DNA of 64,000 nt from Allotamlana fucoidanivorans (lineage in GTDB: Bacteria; Bacteroidota; Bacteroidia; Flavobacteriales; Flavobacteriaceae): the NCBI RefSeq assembly GCF_045788535.1, contig NZ_CP074074.1:1736001-1800000 (forward strand). The letters are read 5' to 3'. Both the position numbers and the translations under genes were made by a program. Under the pieces are notes generated by a model, which ran no database searches, was not told where the DNA came from, and saw only the letters and a program-made list of their open reading frames with translations. The first letter of the stretch is position 1. Each line of letters begins with the position of its first letter. Shown piece by piece: positions 16,933 through 25,033 of the stretch.

Positions 16933-17659
16933 TTTTGAAAAAGATATAAAGGAAAAGGTAAACAATAGAAGACTTGAGCCTTCCAAAAAAGCTTGGGATA
17001 ATTTATCACATCAGTTAGATGTAGAAATTTCGCCAAGGCATAACACAAGATACTGGCGCATTGGTTTGGCGGCTAGTGTTGCTGCTTTTTTGTTCTATAT
17101 TGTATCTCATAAACAAGAACCATTTATTGACTCTAACAAGATCATAAGTCAGGAAGTTTTAACAGAGGTAGAACAGCACAACATTATAGAAGTTGCAGAC
17201 ACCGTTAAAAATGACCAAGAAGCATCTAGTGTAAATCACGATAATACATTAAGTCTGATAACAACTTCAGAAACTGAAATACATGTAACTACCATTACTC
17301 AATCTTCACTTAACAACCAAGAGCAAACGCATACAAAGGTTAAGAACCTCAATGAAGATGTTTTGCAAGAACGTTCAATTATTGAAGAACAAAAGATTAA
17401 AAGTATAGTTGCTCAGGTTGAAATATTGGCGTCTAATAAGCAAGTTGTAACCGACGCAGATATTGAGGCATTACTTAAAGCGGCAGAACAGGATATAGCC
17501 TTGTCTAGGCTCAACAATGAGCAACAGTCTGTAGATGCCAACGCCTTATTGCAAGAGGTAGAAGAAGAACTTGATCAGTCTTTTAGAACAAGGGTTTTTG
17601 AAGCGATAAAAGCCAAATATAATACGGTAAAAACGGCGGTAGCGCAGCGTAACGAATAA
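16919..17659 (+). CDS. Probable anti-sigma factor, single-span membrane protein
   Basis: 246 residues. A cytoplasmic N-terminus of about 45 residues (FEKDIKEKVNNRRLEPSKKAW) precedes one hydrophobic span at about residues 47-62 (IGLAASVAAFLFYIVS). A long acidic, glutamine-rich, probably coiled periplasmic part follows. No catalytic motif is visible. The 14-base overlap with the ECF sigma gene and the topology point to an anti-sigma factor. The sequence itself has no recognised anti-sigma domain that I can name. Confidence 0.65.
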   Translation: MAPINFEKDIKEKVNNRRLEPSKKAWDNLSHQLDVEISPRHNTRYWRIGLAASVAAFLFYIVSHKQEPFIDSNKIISQEVLTEVEQHNIIEVADTVKNDQEASSVNHDNTLSLITTSETEIHVTTITQSSLNNQEQTHTKVKNLNEDVLQERSIIEEQKIKSIVAQVEILASNKQVVTDADIEALLKAAEQDIALSRLNNEQQSVDANALLQEVEEELDQSFRTRVFEAIKAKYNTVKTAVAQRNE

Positions 17660-17695
17660 TATCAATCAAACATCAATCATAAAAAACGAACAAAC

Positions 17696-18778
17696 ATGCA
17701 AACTCTACTTAAGTATGGGGTGTTATTAGTAGTATGCTTAATAACGCATCTCATCAATGCGCAAGATACTATTCAAAACACAAATAATCAGTATAAAATA
17801 GAGGCTTATAAACAAGCTAAATTAGATGTTAAAACAGAAGAACGTCAATTTTTAAAAGCAGAAGTACAGGCTATTAATACAAGATTAGAACAAGGAGAAA
17901 TTACAGAAGAACAGGCCAATCAATTAAAAAAGGAGGCATCAAAAAAACGGGCTTTAAATATTGAAAACAGAATAGCCATTATTGATAATAAAATAGCCTT
18001 ACTTGAGCGCAATGAAAAGGACTATCTTCATAAGGATATTACCGATGTGTCTAATATAGAAATAGAAGTATCAAATGATGATGACGAATTTCTGTGGATA
18101 AAAATTAAGGATAAAAAGAAACCAAAAAAATATGACAAGCGCACCCAAAGTGATTTGGTATTTGCCATGGGGTTTAATAATGCCTTAATAGAAGGAGAAA
18201 AGTTAGATGATACACCGTATAAAATTGGAGGTTCAGGATTTATAGAATTAGGATTTGCTTGGAAAACCAGGCTTTTAGAGCATTCTAATTTTTTTAGATT
18301 TAAATATGGGGCTTCAATACAATGGAATAAACTTAACATTAGAGACAATATGTATTTTGTGAATACTGATGGTGCCATCAACTTAGAAGAATTTCCATAC
18401 CCTGTACGTGTGTCAAAATTCAGAGTCACAAACTTTGTTTTTCCTCTTCATTTGGAAATAGGCCCATCAAAACGTATAGATAAGGATACCTATTTTAGGT
18501 ATTCAACCAAAAAGCAATTTAAGTTTGGAGTTGGAGGCTATGCCGGATTTAATATAGGCACGCTTCAAAAAGTGAAATACCAAAATGAAAATGGTAAAAA
18601 GGTAAAAGATAAGGCCAGAAGCGGATTTAATACATCTGAGTTGATTTATGGTGTTAGTTCTTATATAGCATTGGGCACAACAGCGCTTTATGTGAAATAC
18701 GACTTAAACCCTATATTTAGAAACCAAGCTATTTCCCAAAATAATATTTCAGTTGGTTTACGGTTTGATATGGACTAA
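17696..18778 (+). CDS. Outer-membrane beta-barrel protein with coiled N-terminal region
   Basis: 360 residues with a signal peptide (LLKYGVLLVVCLITHLINAQ). A charged, probably coiled region at about 25-115 follows (EERQFLKAEVQAINTRLEQG). From about 150 alternating hydrophobic strands run to the end (SDLVFAMGFNNALIEG and ISVGLRFDMD at the C-terminus), as in porin-type or PorT-like barrels. It is third in the sigma/anti-sigma operon, 36 bases after it, so it may be the sensor or a main target. No specific function is recognised. Confidence 0.7.
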   Translation: MQTLLKYGVLLVVCLITHLINAQDTIQNTNNQYKIEAYKQAKLDVKTEERQFLKAEVQAINTRLEQGEITEEQANQLKKEASKKRALNIENRIAIIDNKIALLERNEKDYLHKDITDVSNIEIEVSNDDDEFLWIKIKDKKKPKKYDKRTQSDLVFAMGFNNALIEGEKLDDTPYKIGGSGFIELGFAWKTRLLEHSNFFRFKYGASIQWNKLNIRDNMYFVNTDGAINLEEFPYPVRVSKFRVTNFVFPLHLEIGPSKRIDKDTYFRYSTKKQFKFGVGGYAGFNIGTLQKVKYQNENGKKVKDKARSGFNTSELIYGVSSYIALGTTALYVKYDLNPIFRNQAISQNNISVGLRFDMD

Positions 18779-18900
18779 ACCATTAAGCAGGTATACAATC
18801 TGTAACTTATAATAAGCTGTTATTTCCAGTATAGGAATAGGTGTAATTATTGAAAATGTATTAATTTGTAGTACATTTACATCTTCAAAATTATAAGGTA

Positions 18901-20859
18901 TTGATTTCGCCAGCATCTATAGATTTAGTTTTTGAAACTGCTCGAGTTGAGGAGGTTATTGGTGATTTTGTACAATTAAAAAAGGCGGGTAGTAATTTTA
19001 AAGGGTTAAGTCCGTTCAGTGATGAGCGTTCCCCAAGCTTTATGGTATCACCAGTAAAGCAAATATGGAAAGACTTTTCAACAGGAAAAGGAGGTACAGC
19101 CGTTTCTTTTTTAATGGAACATGAACATTTTACTTACCCTGAGGCTATAAGATATTTGGCTAAAAAGTATAATATTGAGATTGAAGAAACGGTTCAGTCT
19201 GATGCCCAGAAAGAAAAAGCCAATGAAAAGGAAAGTTTGTATTTAGTAAGTGAGTTTGCTAATACCTATTTTCAGAATATACTTCATAAAACCGATCAAG
19301 GAAAGTCTATAGGATTAAGTTACTTTAAAGAAAGAGGGTTTACAGAAGAAACGATTAAAACCTTTGATTTAGGCTATGCCCTTGATGTATGGCAAGGATT
19401 TACCGATGAAGCTTTAAAAAAAGGATATAGCATTGAGTACCTTGAAAAAACGGGGTTAACTATTGTTAAGGAAGATAAACGTTTTGATAGGTTTAAAGGG
19501 CGCGTTATGTTTCCAATAAAGAGCATGAGTGGCAGGGTGCTTGGTTTTGGAGGAAGAATACTTGTGACCGATAAAAAGGCTGCAAAATACATGAATTCGC
19601 CTGAAAGCGATATTTACCATAAAAGTAAGGTGCTTTATGGTATTTATCATGCCAAGCAAAGTATTGCTAAAGAAGATAATTGCTATCTGGTTGAAGGGTA
19701 TACTGATGTGATTCAGTTCTATCAAACGGGTATAAAAAATGTAGTATCTTCTTCGGGTACGGCATTAACATCAGAGCAAATCAGATTAATAAACCGGCTT
19801 ACCAAAAACATCACCGTGCTTTTTGATGGAGATGCTGCGGGCATGCGTGCCTCGTTGAGAGGTATTGATTTGATATTAGAACAAGGTATGAATGTTAAGG
19901 TGTGTACCTTTCCTGAAGGTGAAGACCCTGATAGCTTTGCCAAACAAAATACTTTACAGGAGTTGACGGAGTATTTAAACGCTAATGCCAAGGATTTTAT
20001 TCAATTTAAGGCTTCTGTTTTGTTTGAAGAATCAAAGAATGACCCAATAAAGAAGGCAGAAACGGTAAGAGATATTATAAATAGTATTTCAAAGATTCCT
20101 GATAGAATCAAAAAAGAAATCTATATACAAGAATGTGCCAGAATAATGGATGTTAGTGAAGAGGTGCTGTTTAGCACTTTGGCACAAATCAATAAAAAAG
20201 AAATACAGGAAGAAGGTAAAAAACTAAAATCTGAGCAGAAGGCTTTTGAAGTTATTAAGCATCAGCAACCTGTTAAAAAGGTTGATGTACAGTATCTTTT
20301 AGAACGAAAAATTATAGAGTTGCTATTGCTGTATGGGCACATGAGTCAAGAGTTTGAAGATTTGGTTTTAAAGGAAAATGATAATGGCGAATTAATCTTA
20401 GTACCCGAAATACAGCAGGCTAAGGTGTTTGAAAAAATATTTTTGGATTTGCAGGATGATGAAATGGAATTTTCAAATCCCAAATTTAAAACGCTTTATT
20501 ATACCATCATAGACAGATTAAATCAAGATGACAATTTTGAACTTAAGACTTTTGTAAATACCGTTGATCAAGATATGGCTAACGAAATTACTACGATTTT
20601 GATGGATGACGAACGCTATACTTTGGATGATTGGAAAAGAATGAATATTTTTCCTAAAGAAAAACTACATACTGTATCACAATTAGTTAGTGAAACCATT
20701 TTAAGTTTGCGTTGTTTTTTAATTGATCAAAAGGTAAAAGAGTTTCAATATGAAACCATACAAAACAAATTAGACACGAATAGAGATGTACTTGAGCAAG
20801 TAAAAGACTATTCGGGTCTAAAAATGTTGTTGTCTAGAAAGTTAAATAGAGTACTATGA
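18901..20859 (+). CDS. dnaG: DNA primase with a zinc-less N-terminal domain
   Basis: 652 residues from a TTG start at 18901; the start is set by the conserved N-terminus ISPASIDLVFETARVEEVIGD. The zinc-binding fold is present in outline (GLSPFSDERSPSF and KQIWKDFSTGKGG), but all four usual ligands are replaced: Ser37, Ser40, Asp58 and Thr61 stand where Cys, His, Cys, Cys are expected. The TOPRIM core is intact (LVEGYTDVIQFYQTG, then LFDGDAAGMRASLRG). The C-terminal part is the helicase-binding region. It makes RNA primers for replication. It overlaps the convergent regulator by 6 bases. Confidence 0.96.
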   Translation: MISPASIDLVFETARVEEVIGDFVQLKKAGSNFKGLSPFSDERSPSFMVSPVKQIWKDFSTGKGGTAVSFLMEHEHFTYPEAIRYLAKKYNIEIEETVQSDAQKEKANEKESLYLVSEFANTYFQNILHKTDQGKSIGLSYFKERGFTEETIKTFDLGYALDVWQGFTDEALKKGYSIEYLEKTGLTIVKEDKRFDRFKGRVMFPIKSMSGRVLGFGGRILVTDKKAAKYMNSPESDIYHKSKVLYGIYHAKQSIAKEDNCYLVEGYTDVIQFYQTGIKNVVSSSGTALTSEQIRLINRLTKNITVLFDGDAAGMRASLRGIDLILEQGMNVKVCTFPEGEDPDSFAKQNTLQELTEYLNANAKDFIQFKASVLFEESKNDPIKKAETVRDIINSISKIPDRIKKEIYIQECARIMDVSEEVLFSTLAQINKKEIQEEGKKLKSEQKAFEVIKHQQPVKKVDVQYLLERKIIELLLLYGHMSQEFEDLVLKENDNGELILVPEIQQAKVFEKIFLDLQDDEMEFSNPKFKTLYYTIIDRLNQDDNFELKTFVNTVDQDMANEITTILMDDERYTLDDWKRMNIFPKEKLHTVSQLVSETILSLRCFLIDQKVKEFQYETIQNKLDTNRDVLEQVKDYSGLKMLLSRKLNRVL

Positions 20860-21486
20860 AACTTCTTGAGATAGTTTAGCCTGGCTTACTAAATCCACCA
20901 AGTTATTTACTTTAAGTTTTCGCATAAGTCTTGCCTTATACGTACTTACTGTTTTCTCATTAATGTTAAGCTCTTGAGAAATTTCTTTGTTCTTTCTACC
21001 AATGGTAAGCAGTTTTAAAACTTCCGCTTCTCGCGTAGATAGTTTTTTGTAAAACGTACCTCCTTTGTTAACTCGAGAACCAAAGGCTAATTGTTGAGTT
21101 AATTCATTACTTAAATGAATACCGCCATCAGCAACTTTTAAAATTGCTTCATTAATGGTAATCACATTTACAGATTTGTTTAAGTAGCCTGATGCCCCAG
21201 CTTTTATAGCATTTATGGCATAAACTTCTTCTGGTTGGCCGCTAAAAATAATCGTTTTAACGTCTGGGTGGTCATTTTTTAAATAACGTAATACGGTTAA
21301 ACCGTTTAATTTTGGAAGATCTGCTTCGGTCAAGACAATGTCTATCGGATTTTTCTTCACAAATTCTAAAATGGCATCGCCATTGTCAACACTTCCTACA
21401 ATTTTAATGTTAGGAGAAGCAGAGAAAAGCACTTCCAATCCTTTTCTGGTAATCGGATGATTGTCTGCTATTAATAAATTTATCAT
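20854..21486 (-). CDS. NarL/LuxR-type response regulator with Glu at the phospho-acceptor position
   Basis: 210 residues: a receiver domain (about 1-120) and a LuxR-type helix-turn-helix (about 145-205, LSTREAEVLKLLTIGRKNKEISQELNINEKTVSTYKARLMRKL). In the receiver the acidic pocket is Asp8/Asn9 and the conserved Lys is present in GYLNKS. The site normally Asp is Glu54 (IVLTEADLP). Phosphorylation at that position is therefore unlikely, and it may act as a constitutive or partner-controlled regulator. No sensor kinase is adjacent. Confidence 0.9.
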   Translation of the reverse strand: MINLLIADNHPITRKGLEVLFSASPNIKIVGSVDNGDAILEFVKKNPIDIVLTEADLPKLNGLTVLRYLKNDHPDVKTIIFSGQPEEVYAINAIKAGASGYLNKSVNVITINEAILKVADGGIHLSNELTQQLAFGSRVNKGGTFYKKLSTREAEVLKLLTIGRKNKEISQELNINEKTVSTYKARLMRKLKVNNLVDLVSQAKLSQEVS

Positions 21487-21578
21487 AATTGAGAGATTTT
21501 AGATACAACTCATCCCGTAAGCTGTACTTGAGAGATTATACTTACTGCTAAGTTAATACTTTTTTACATATATAGCAA

Positions 21579-22370
21579 TTATTGTGTGAAATTATTAGGA
21601 ATTTTACAAATTGGGATAGGAACCATTTTGTGCTTGTTAGCCGTATTGAAGCGTTTATAGATTTTGAAGACTTCAAGTTCTCTACCTGAAAAATCAGCAA
21701 TAGTTTTACCTTTTTCATCCATAGCCATAGCCCATTCAAGCTCTGGGTATGATGCACCTATTTGGTCTTCATCACTTCTGGCATCACCAAACAAGCCATC
21801 ACTAGGAGCAGCAATCATTATAGATTCAGGTACATCTAGGTATTTTCCTAATTGATATACTTCAGACTTCACTAAATCGGCAATAGGGCTTAAATCTACA
21901 CCACCATCACCATATTTTGTGTAAAAGCCAACCCCAAAATCTTCTACTTTATTTCCTGTACCCGCAACCAGCATTTTATATAACCCAGCATAATAGTACA
22001 AAGTAGTCATTCTTAAACGAGCCCGTGTATTTGCCAGTGCCATATCAACGGTAGCTTGCTTGCCCTCTAAAATAACTTCAGTTTTAAATTCTTCAAAAAC
22101 AGGCGTCAAATCTGCTTTGGTAGTGCTAACATTAGAGAAACGTTTTTTTAGTTGAGTCATATGTTCTTGAGCGCGTGTTACATGGCTTGAAGCTTGATGA
22201 ATAGGCATTTCTACGCATAACACCTTAAGTCCTGTTTTAGCGCATAAGGTAGAGGTTACGGCAGAATCAATACCTCCTGAAACCCCAACAACAAAGCCAT
22301 TCATGCCAGACTTGGTTGCATAATCCTTGAGCCAGTTTACAATATAATCTACAACGTTTTCTATTTGCAT
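21579..22370 (-). CDS. nadE: NAD synthetase (ammonia-dependent type)
   Basis: 263 residues from the ATG at 22370 (MQIENVVDYIVNWLKDYATKSG); an upstream in-frame Met at 22418 would add an unlikely extension. The PP-loop ATP motif VGVSGGIDSAV lies near residue 30. Further landmarks are ANTRARLRMTTLYYYAG and GTGNKVEDFGVGFYTKYGDGGVD. No glutaminase domain is present, so free ammonia is the likely nitrogen donor, or another protein supplies it. It is divergent from gldB with a shared control region; nadE next to gldB is a known flavobacterial order. Confidence 0.95.
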   Translation of the reverse strand: MQIENVVDYIVNWLKDYATKSGMNGFVVGVSGGIDSAVTSTLCAKTGLKVLCVEMPIHQASSHVTRAQEHMTQLKKRFSNVSTTKADLTPVFEEFKTEVILEGKQATVDMALANTRARLRMTTLYYYAGLYKMLVAGTGNKVEDFGVGFYTKYGDGGVDLSPIADLVKSEVYQLGKYLDVPESIMIAAPSDGLFGDARSDEDQIGASYPELEWAMAMDEKGKTIADFSGRELEVFKIYKRFNTANKHKMVPIPICKIPNNFTQ

Positions 22371-22396
22371 TTTCTTTGAATTTAATAGTACCTTTG
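22364..22396 (+). promoter_or_regulatory. Promoter of gldBC
   Basis: TTTG at 22364-22367 and TACCTTTG at 22389-22396 are separated by 21 bases, a fair match to the Bacteroidetes promoter form (TTTG, about 17-23 bases, TAnnTTTG). The predicted start near 22403 leaves a leader of about 30-50 bases before gldB. The -33 part lies inside the 5' end of nadE on the other strand. Confidence 0.6.
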
Positions 22397-22435
22397 CAAG
22401 CAAAAATAACGCATACACCCTATTTATAAAAATTT

Positions 22436-23416
22436 ATGAAGATTAAGTTTTATGTGATGAAAGTATTACGAATATTACTGATAATGGTGTTGCTATATGC
22501 TTGCAAACAAGAACAGGGACATGAAGCGGAGATAGCCAAAATACAAACAGATATTAAGGTTGAACGGTTTGATAGGTTATTTGCTAAGGTAGACCAAGCC
22601 CATTTACAAGGTTTGAAAACAGATTATCCCTTTTTGTTTTCTGAAAAATTCTCAGATACGTTCTGGTTAGAAAAAAAGTCAGATAGCTTACAAAGTGCTT
22701 TATTTCAGGAGGTAAATAAAATATTTTCAAATGTTGAAACGCTGGAAGGAGAGATTGAATTTTTGTTTAATCACTTAACGTATTATTTTCCTGAGTTCAC
22801 CCCGCCCAGAGTGATTACAGTAACCAATGATGTTGATTATAGAAATAGAGTTATTGTGACCGATACCATTGCTTTAATTGCCTTAGATGCGTATTTAGGG
22901 AGTAATCATGACTATTATGCCAGTATACCAAAATATATAAGAGCAGGACTTACTAAAGAGCAGGTTGTTGTTGATTTGGCCGATGAATATGCAAAGAAGT
23001 ATGTGTTTCATCCTGCCAGAAAAACTTTGCTTGATGAAATGGTTTATTTTGGCAAATGCCTTTATTTTAAAGATGCTGTAATACCATTTAAAACAGAAGC
23101 GGAGCGCATAGGTTATACAGACAATGAACTAGAATGGGCTCGTGCTAACGAAAGTTATATTTGGAGGTATTTTGTTGAACGTGAATTATTGTTTAGTACA
23201 GACTCTAAATTACCAAGTAGGTTTATAAACCCTGCACCTTTCACAAAATTTTATTTAGAAGAGATTGATGCAGATTCCCCAGGTAGATTAGGGCAATTTA
23301 TAGGCTGGCAAATTGTTAAAGCTTACATGAAGAATAATGATGTTAAGCTTTCAGATATGCTCTCAAAAAATACAGAAGAGATTTTTAATAACTCAAAATT
23401 TAAACCCCGCAAGTAA
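22436..23416 (+). CDS. gldB: Gliding motility lipoprotein GldB
   Basis: 326 residues with a lipoprotein signal ending at a lipobox Cys23 (IMVLLYAC). An internal Met at residue 8 is an alternative start. The body matches the GldB type, with VERFDRLFAKVDQAHLQGLKTDYP near residue 40, LTYYFPEFTPPRVITVTNDVDY in the middle and SPGRLGQFIGWQIVKAYMKNN near the end. GldB is needed for flavobacterial gliding and stabilises the secretion/motility apparatus; its molecular role is not settled. gldC follows with a one-base overlap. Confidence 0.93.
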   Translation: MKIKFYVMKVLRILLIMVLLYACKQEQGHEAEIAKIQTDIKVERFDRLFAKVDQAHLQGLKTDYPFLFSEKFSDTFWLEKKSDSLQSALFQEVNKIFSNVETLEGEIEFLFNHLTYYFPEFTPPRVITVTNDVDYRNRVIVTDTIALIALDAYLGSNHDYYASIPKYIRAGLTKEQVVVDLADEYAKKYVFHPARKTLLDEMVYFGKCLYFKDAVIPFKTEAERIGYTDNELEWARANESYIWRYFVERELLFSTDSKLPSRFINPAPFTKFYLEEIDADSPGRLGQFIGWQIVKAYMKNNDVKLSDMLSKNTEEIFNNSKFKPRK

Positions 23417-23751
23417 TGTCAAAAATAAACACGTCAAAGATAGAATTAAACGTTGCTTTAGATGAAAATCGCATTCCAGAAAAATTATTTTGGACGGCTG
23501 AAGATGGAGGTATTGCCAATGAAGAAGCCAAAGCGATGATGCTTGCTGTTTGGGATTCAAAAGTAAAAGAAACACTTCGTATTGATTTATGGACTAAAGA
23601 TATGCCCGTTGATGAGATGAAGTTGTTTTTTCATCAAACCTTAGTGGCCATGAGTGATACCTTCTACAGAGCTACACAAGATGAAAAAATGAGTGCTACT
23701 ATGAAAGATTTTTGCGATTATTTTGCCGAAAAATTAGAACTTAAAAAGTAA
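23416..23751 (+). CDS. gldC: Gliding motility protein GldC
   Basis: 111 residues, soluble, no signal peptide: INTSKIELNVALDENRIPEKLFWTAEDGG at the start and LRIDLWTKDMPVDEMKLFFHQTL in the middle. This is the GldC pattern. The start codon overlaps the gldB stop (TAATG), so translation is coupled. GldC enhances gliding, probably by supporting GldB. It converges with rodA, 4 bases away. Confidence 0.93.
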   Translation: MSKINTSKIELNVALDENRIPEKLFWTAEDGGIANEEAKAMMLAVWDSKVKETLRIDLWTKDMPVDEMKLFFHQTLVAMSDTFYRATQDEKMSATMKDFCDYFAEKLELKK

Positions 23752-23755
23752 GTGC

Positions 23756-25033
23756 TTACCATTCATTGATTCTATTTGAATCGAGCTTAATAAAAATAAA
23801 AATCAAGATAGTAAAAGCCCAGAGGCCAGAGCCACCATAACTAAACATGGGTAAAGGGATACCTATGGTTGGAATAATACCCATCACCATACCTATATTT
23901 ATAAAAAAGTGAATAAAAATAATGGAGGCCACACCATAACCATAAACTCTACTAAATTGTGATTTTTGCAGTTCGGCAAGGTGTAAAATGCGTAGTAATA
24001 ATAAAACAAAAAGTATGACTACAAATGAACTTCCTATAAAGCCCCACTCTTCACCAACGGTGCTGAAAATATAGTCTGTATGTTGTTCTGGAACAAATTT
24101 TCCTGTGGTTCTAGTGCCTTCCATAAAACCTCTACCTGTTAATCCGCCCGAGCTAATAGCTTTTTCTGATTCATTTAGGTTATAGGCAAACGTTTGCTTC
24201 ATTTGCTCTAGCTTTTCAGGATCTTTTTCTAATCGTAACCAAAGACTAATACGATCTTGCTGATGCGGTTTTAAAATGCTTTGGTAAAAGAATTTTACAC
24301 CAAAAGAGACTAAAAAGGCCAGTAATAAAATAATTATAGATTGAAATATTCTTAATTTATTCTTGCTTAGAAAATGAAAACCAATCACTAATATAACCGC
24401 CAGAGAAGATGAAATGAGGGGGCCAAATTTTAATGACAAAATAGATAAAACAATAACCGAAATACCAATAGAAAGGTAGTATTTAGGCAACCCTTCTCTA
24501 TATAACACGAAAAAGAAAGAAGCGTAAACCAAGGTGCTGCCTGTATCATTTTGAAGTAAAACTAAAAGGGCAGGAATGATAATAATGGTAAATACCTGTA
24601 ATTGATCTTTTAATACTTTAATATTGGTGTTGAGGTCACTAATATATTTAGCAACGGCTAGAGCAGTGGCAGTTTTTGCAAATTCACTGGGCTGTAATGT
24701 CATGCCTCCAATAGCATACCAAGATGTTGCGCCATTTACGTTCTTTCCAAAAAAGAATAAGCCAACTAAAGATAGCATGGATATGATGTAAATAAGGCTT
24801 GAAAACCGTTCATAAAACTTGGCATCAATAGCTAAGAGAATAACAATGAGTCCGAAAGTTAGAAAAATAAACATCAGTTGTTTTCCAAACGGTTGTGAGA
24901 AATCAAAATAATCTATACTACTACCAGTATGTGAAGCCGATAAAATGTTTAACCAACCAAAGCCAACTAACAGTAAAAAGAGTATTATGGTAATCCAATC
25001 AAATTTAAAATGTCTGTTTGTCTCCCTAACCAT
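23756..25033 (-). CDS. rodA: Rod-shape SEDS peptidoglycan polymerase RodA
   Basis: 425 residues with about ten membrane spans. SEDS motifs seen are WYAIGGMTLQPSEFAK, QNDTGSTLVY and FVPEQHTDYIFSTVGEEWGF, plus GIPLPMFSYGGSGLW near the C-terminus. It polymerises glycan strands in the elongasome together with PBP2. Its start codon touches the mrdA stop (both at 25033), so the two are translationally coupled. Confidence 0.96.
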   Translation of the reverse strand: MVRETNRHFKFDWITIILFLLLVGFGWLNILSASHTGSSIDYFDFSQPFGKQLMFIFLTFGLIVILLAIDAKFYERFSSLIYIISMLSLVGLFFFGKNVNGATSWYAIGGMTLQPSEFAKTATALAVAKYISDLNTNIKVLKDQLQVFTIIIIPALLVLLQNDTGSTLVYASFFFVLYREGLPKYYLSIGISVIVLSILSLKFGPLISSSLAVILVIGFHFLSKNKLRIFQSIIILLLAFLVSFGVKFFYQSILKPHQQDRISLWLRLEKDPEKLEQMKQTFAYNLNESEKAISSGGLTGRGFMEGTRTTGKFVPEQHTDYIFSTVGEEWGFIGSSFVVILFVLLLLRILHLAELQKSQFSRVYGYGVASIIFIHFFINIGMVMGIIPTIGIPLPMFSYGGSGLWAFTILIFIFIKLDSNRINEW

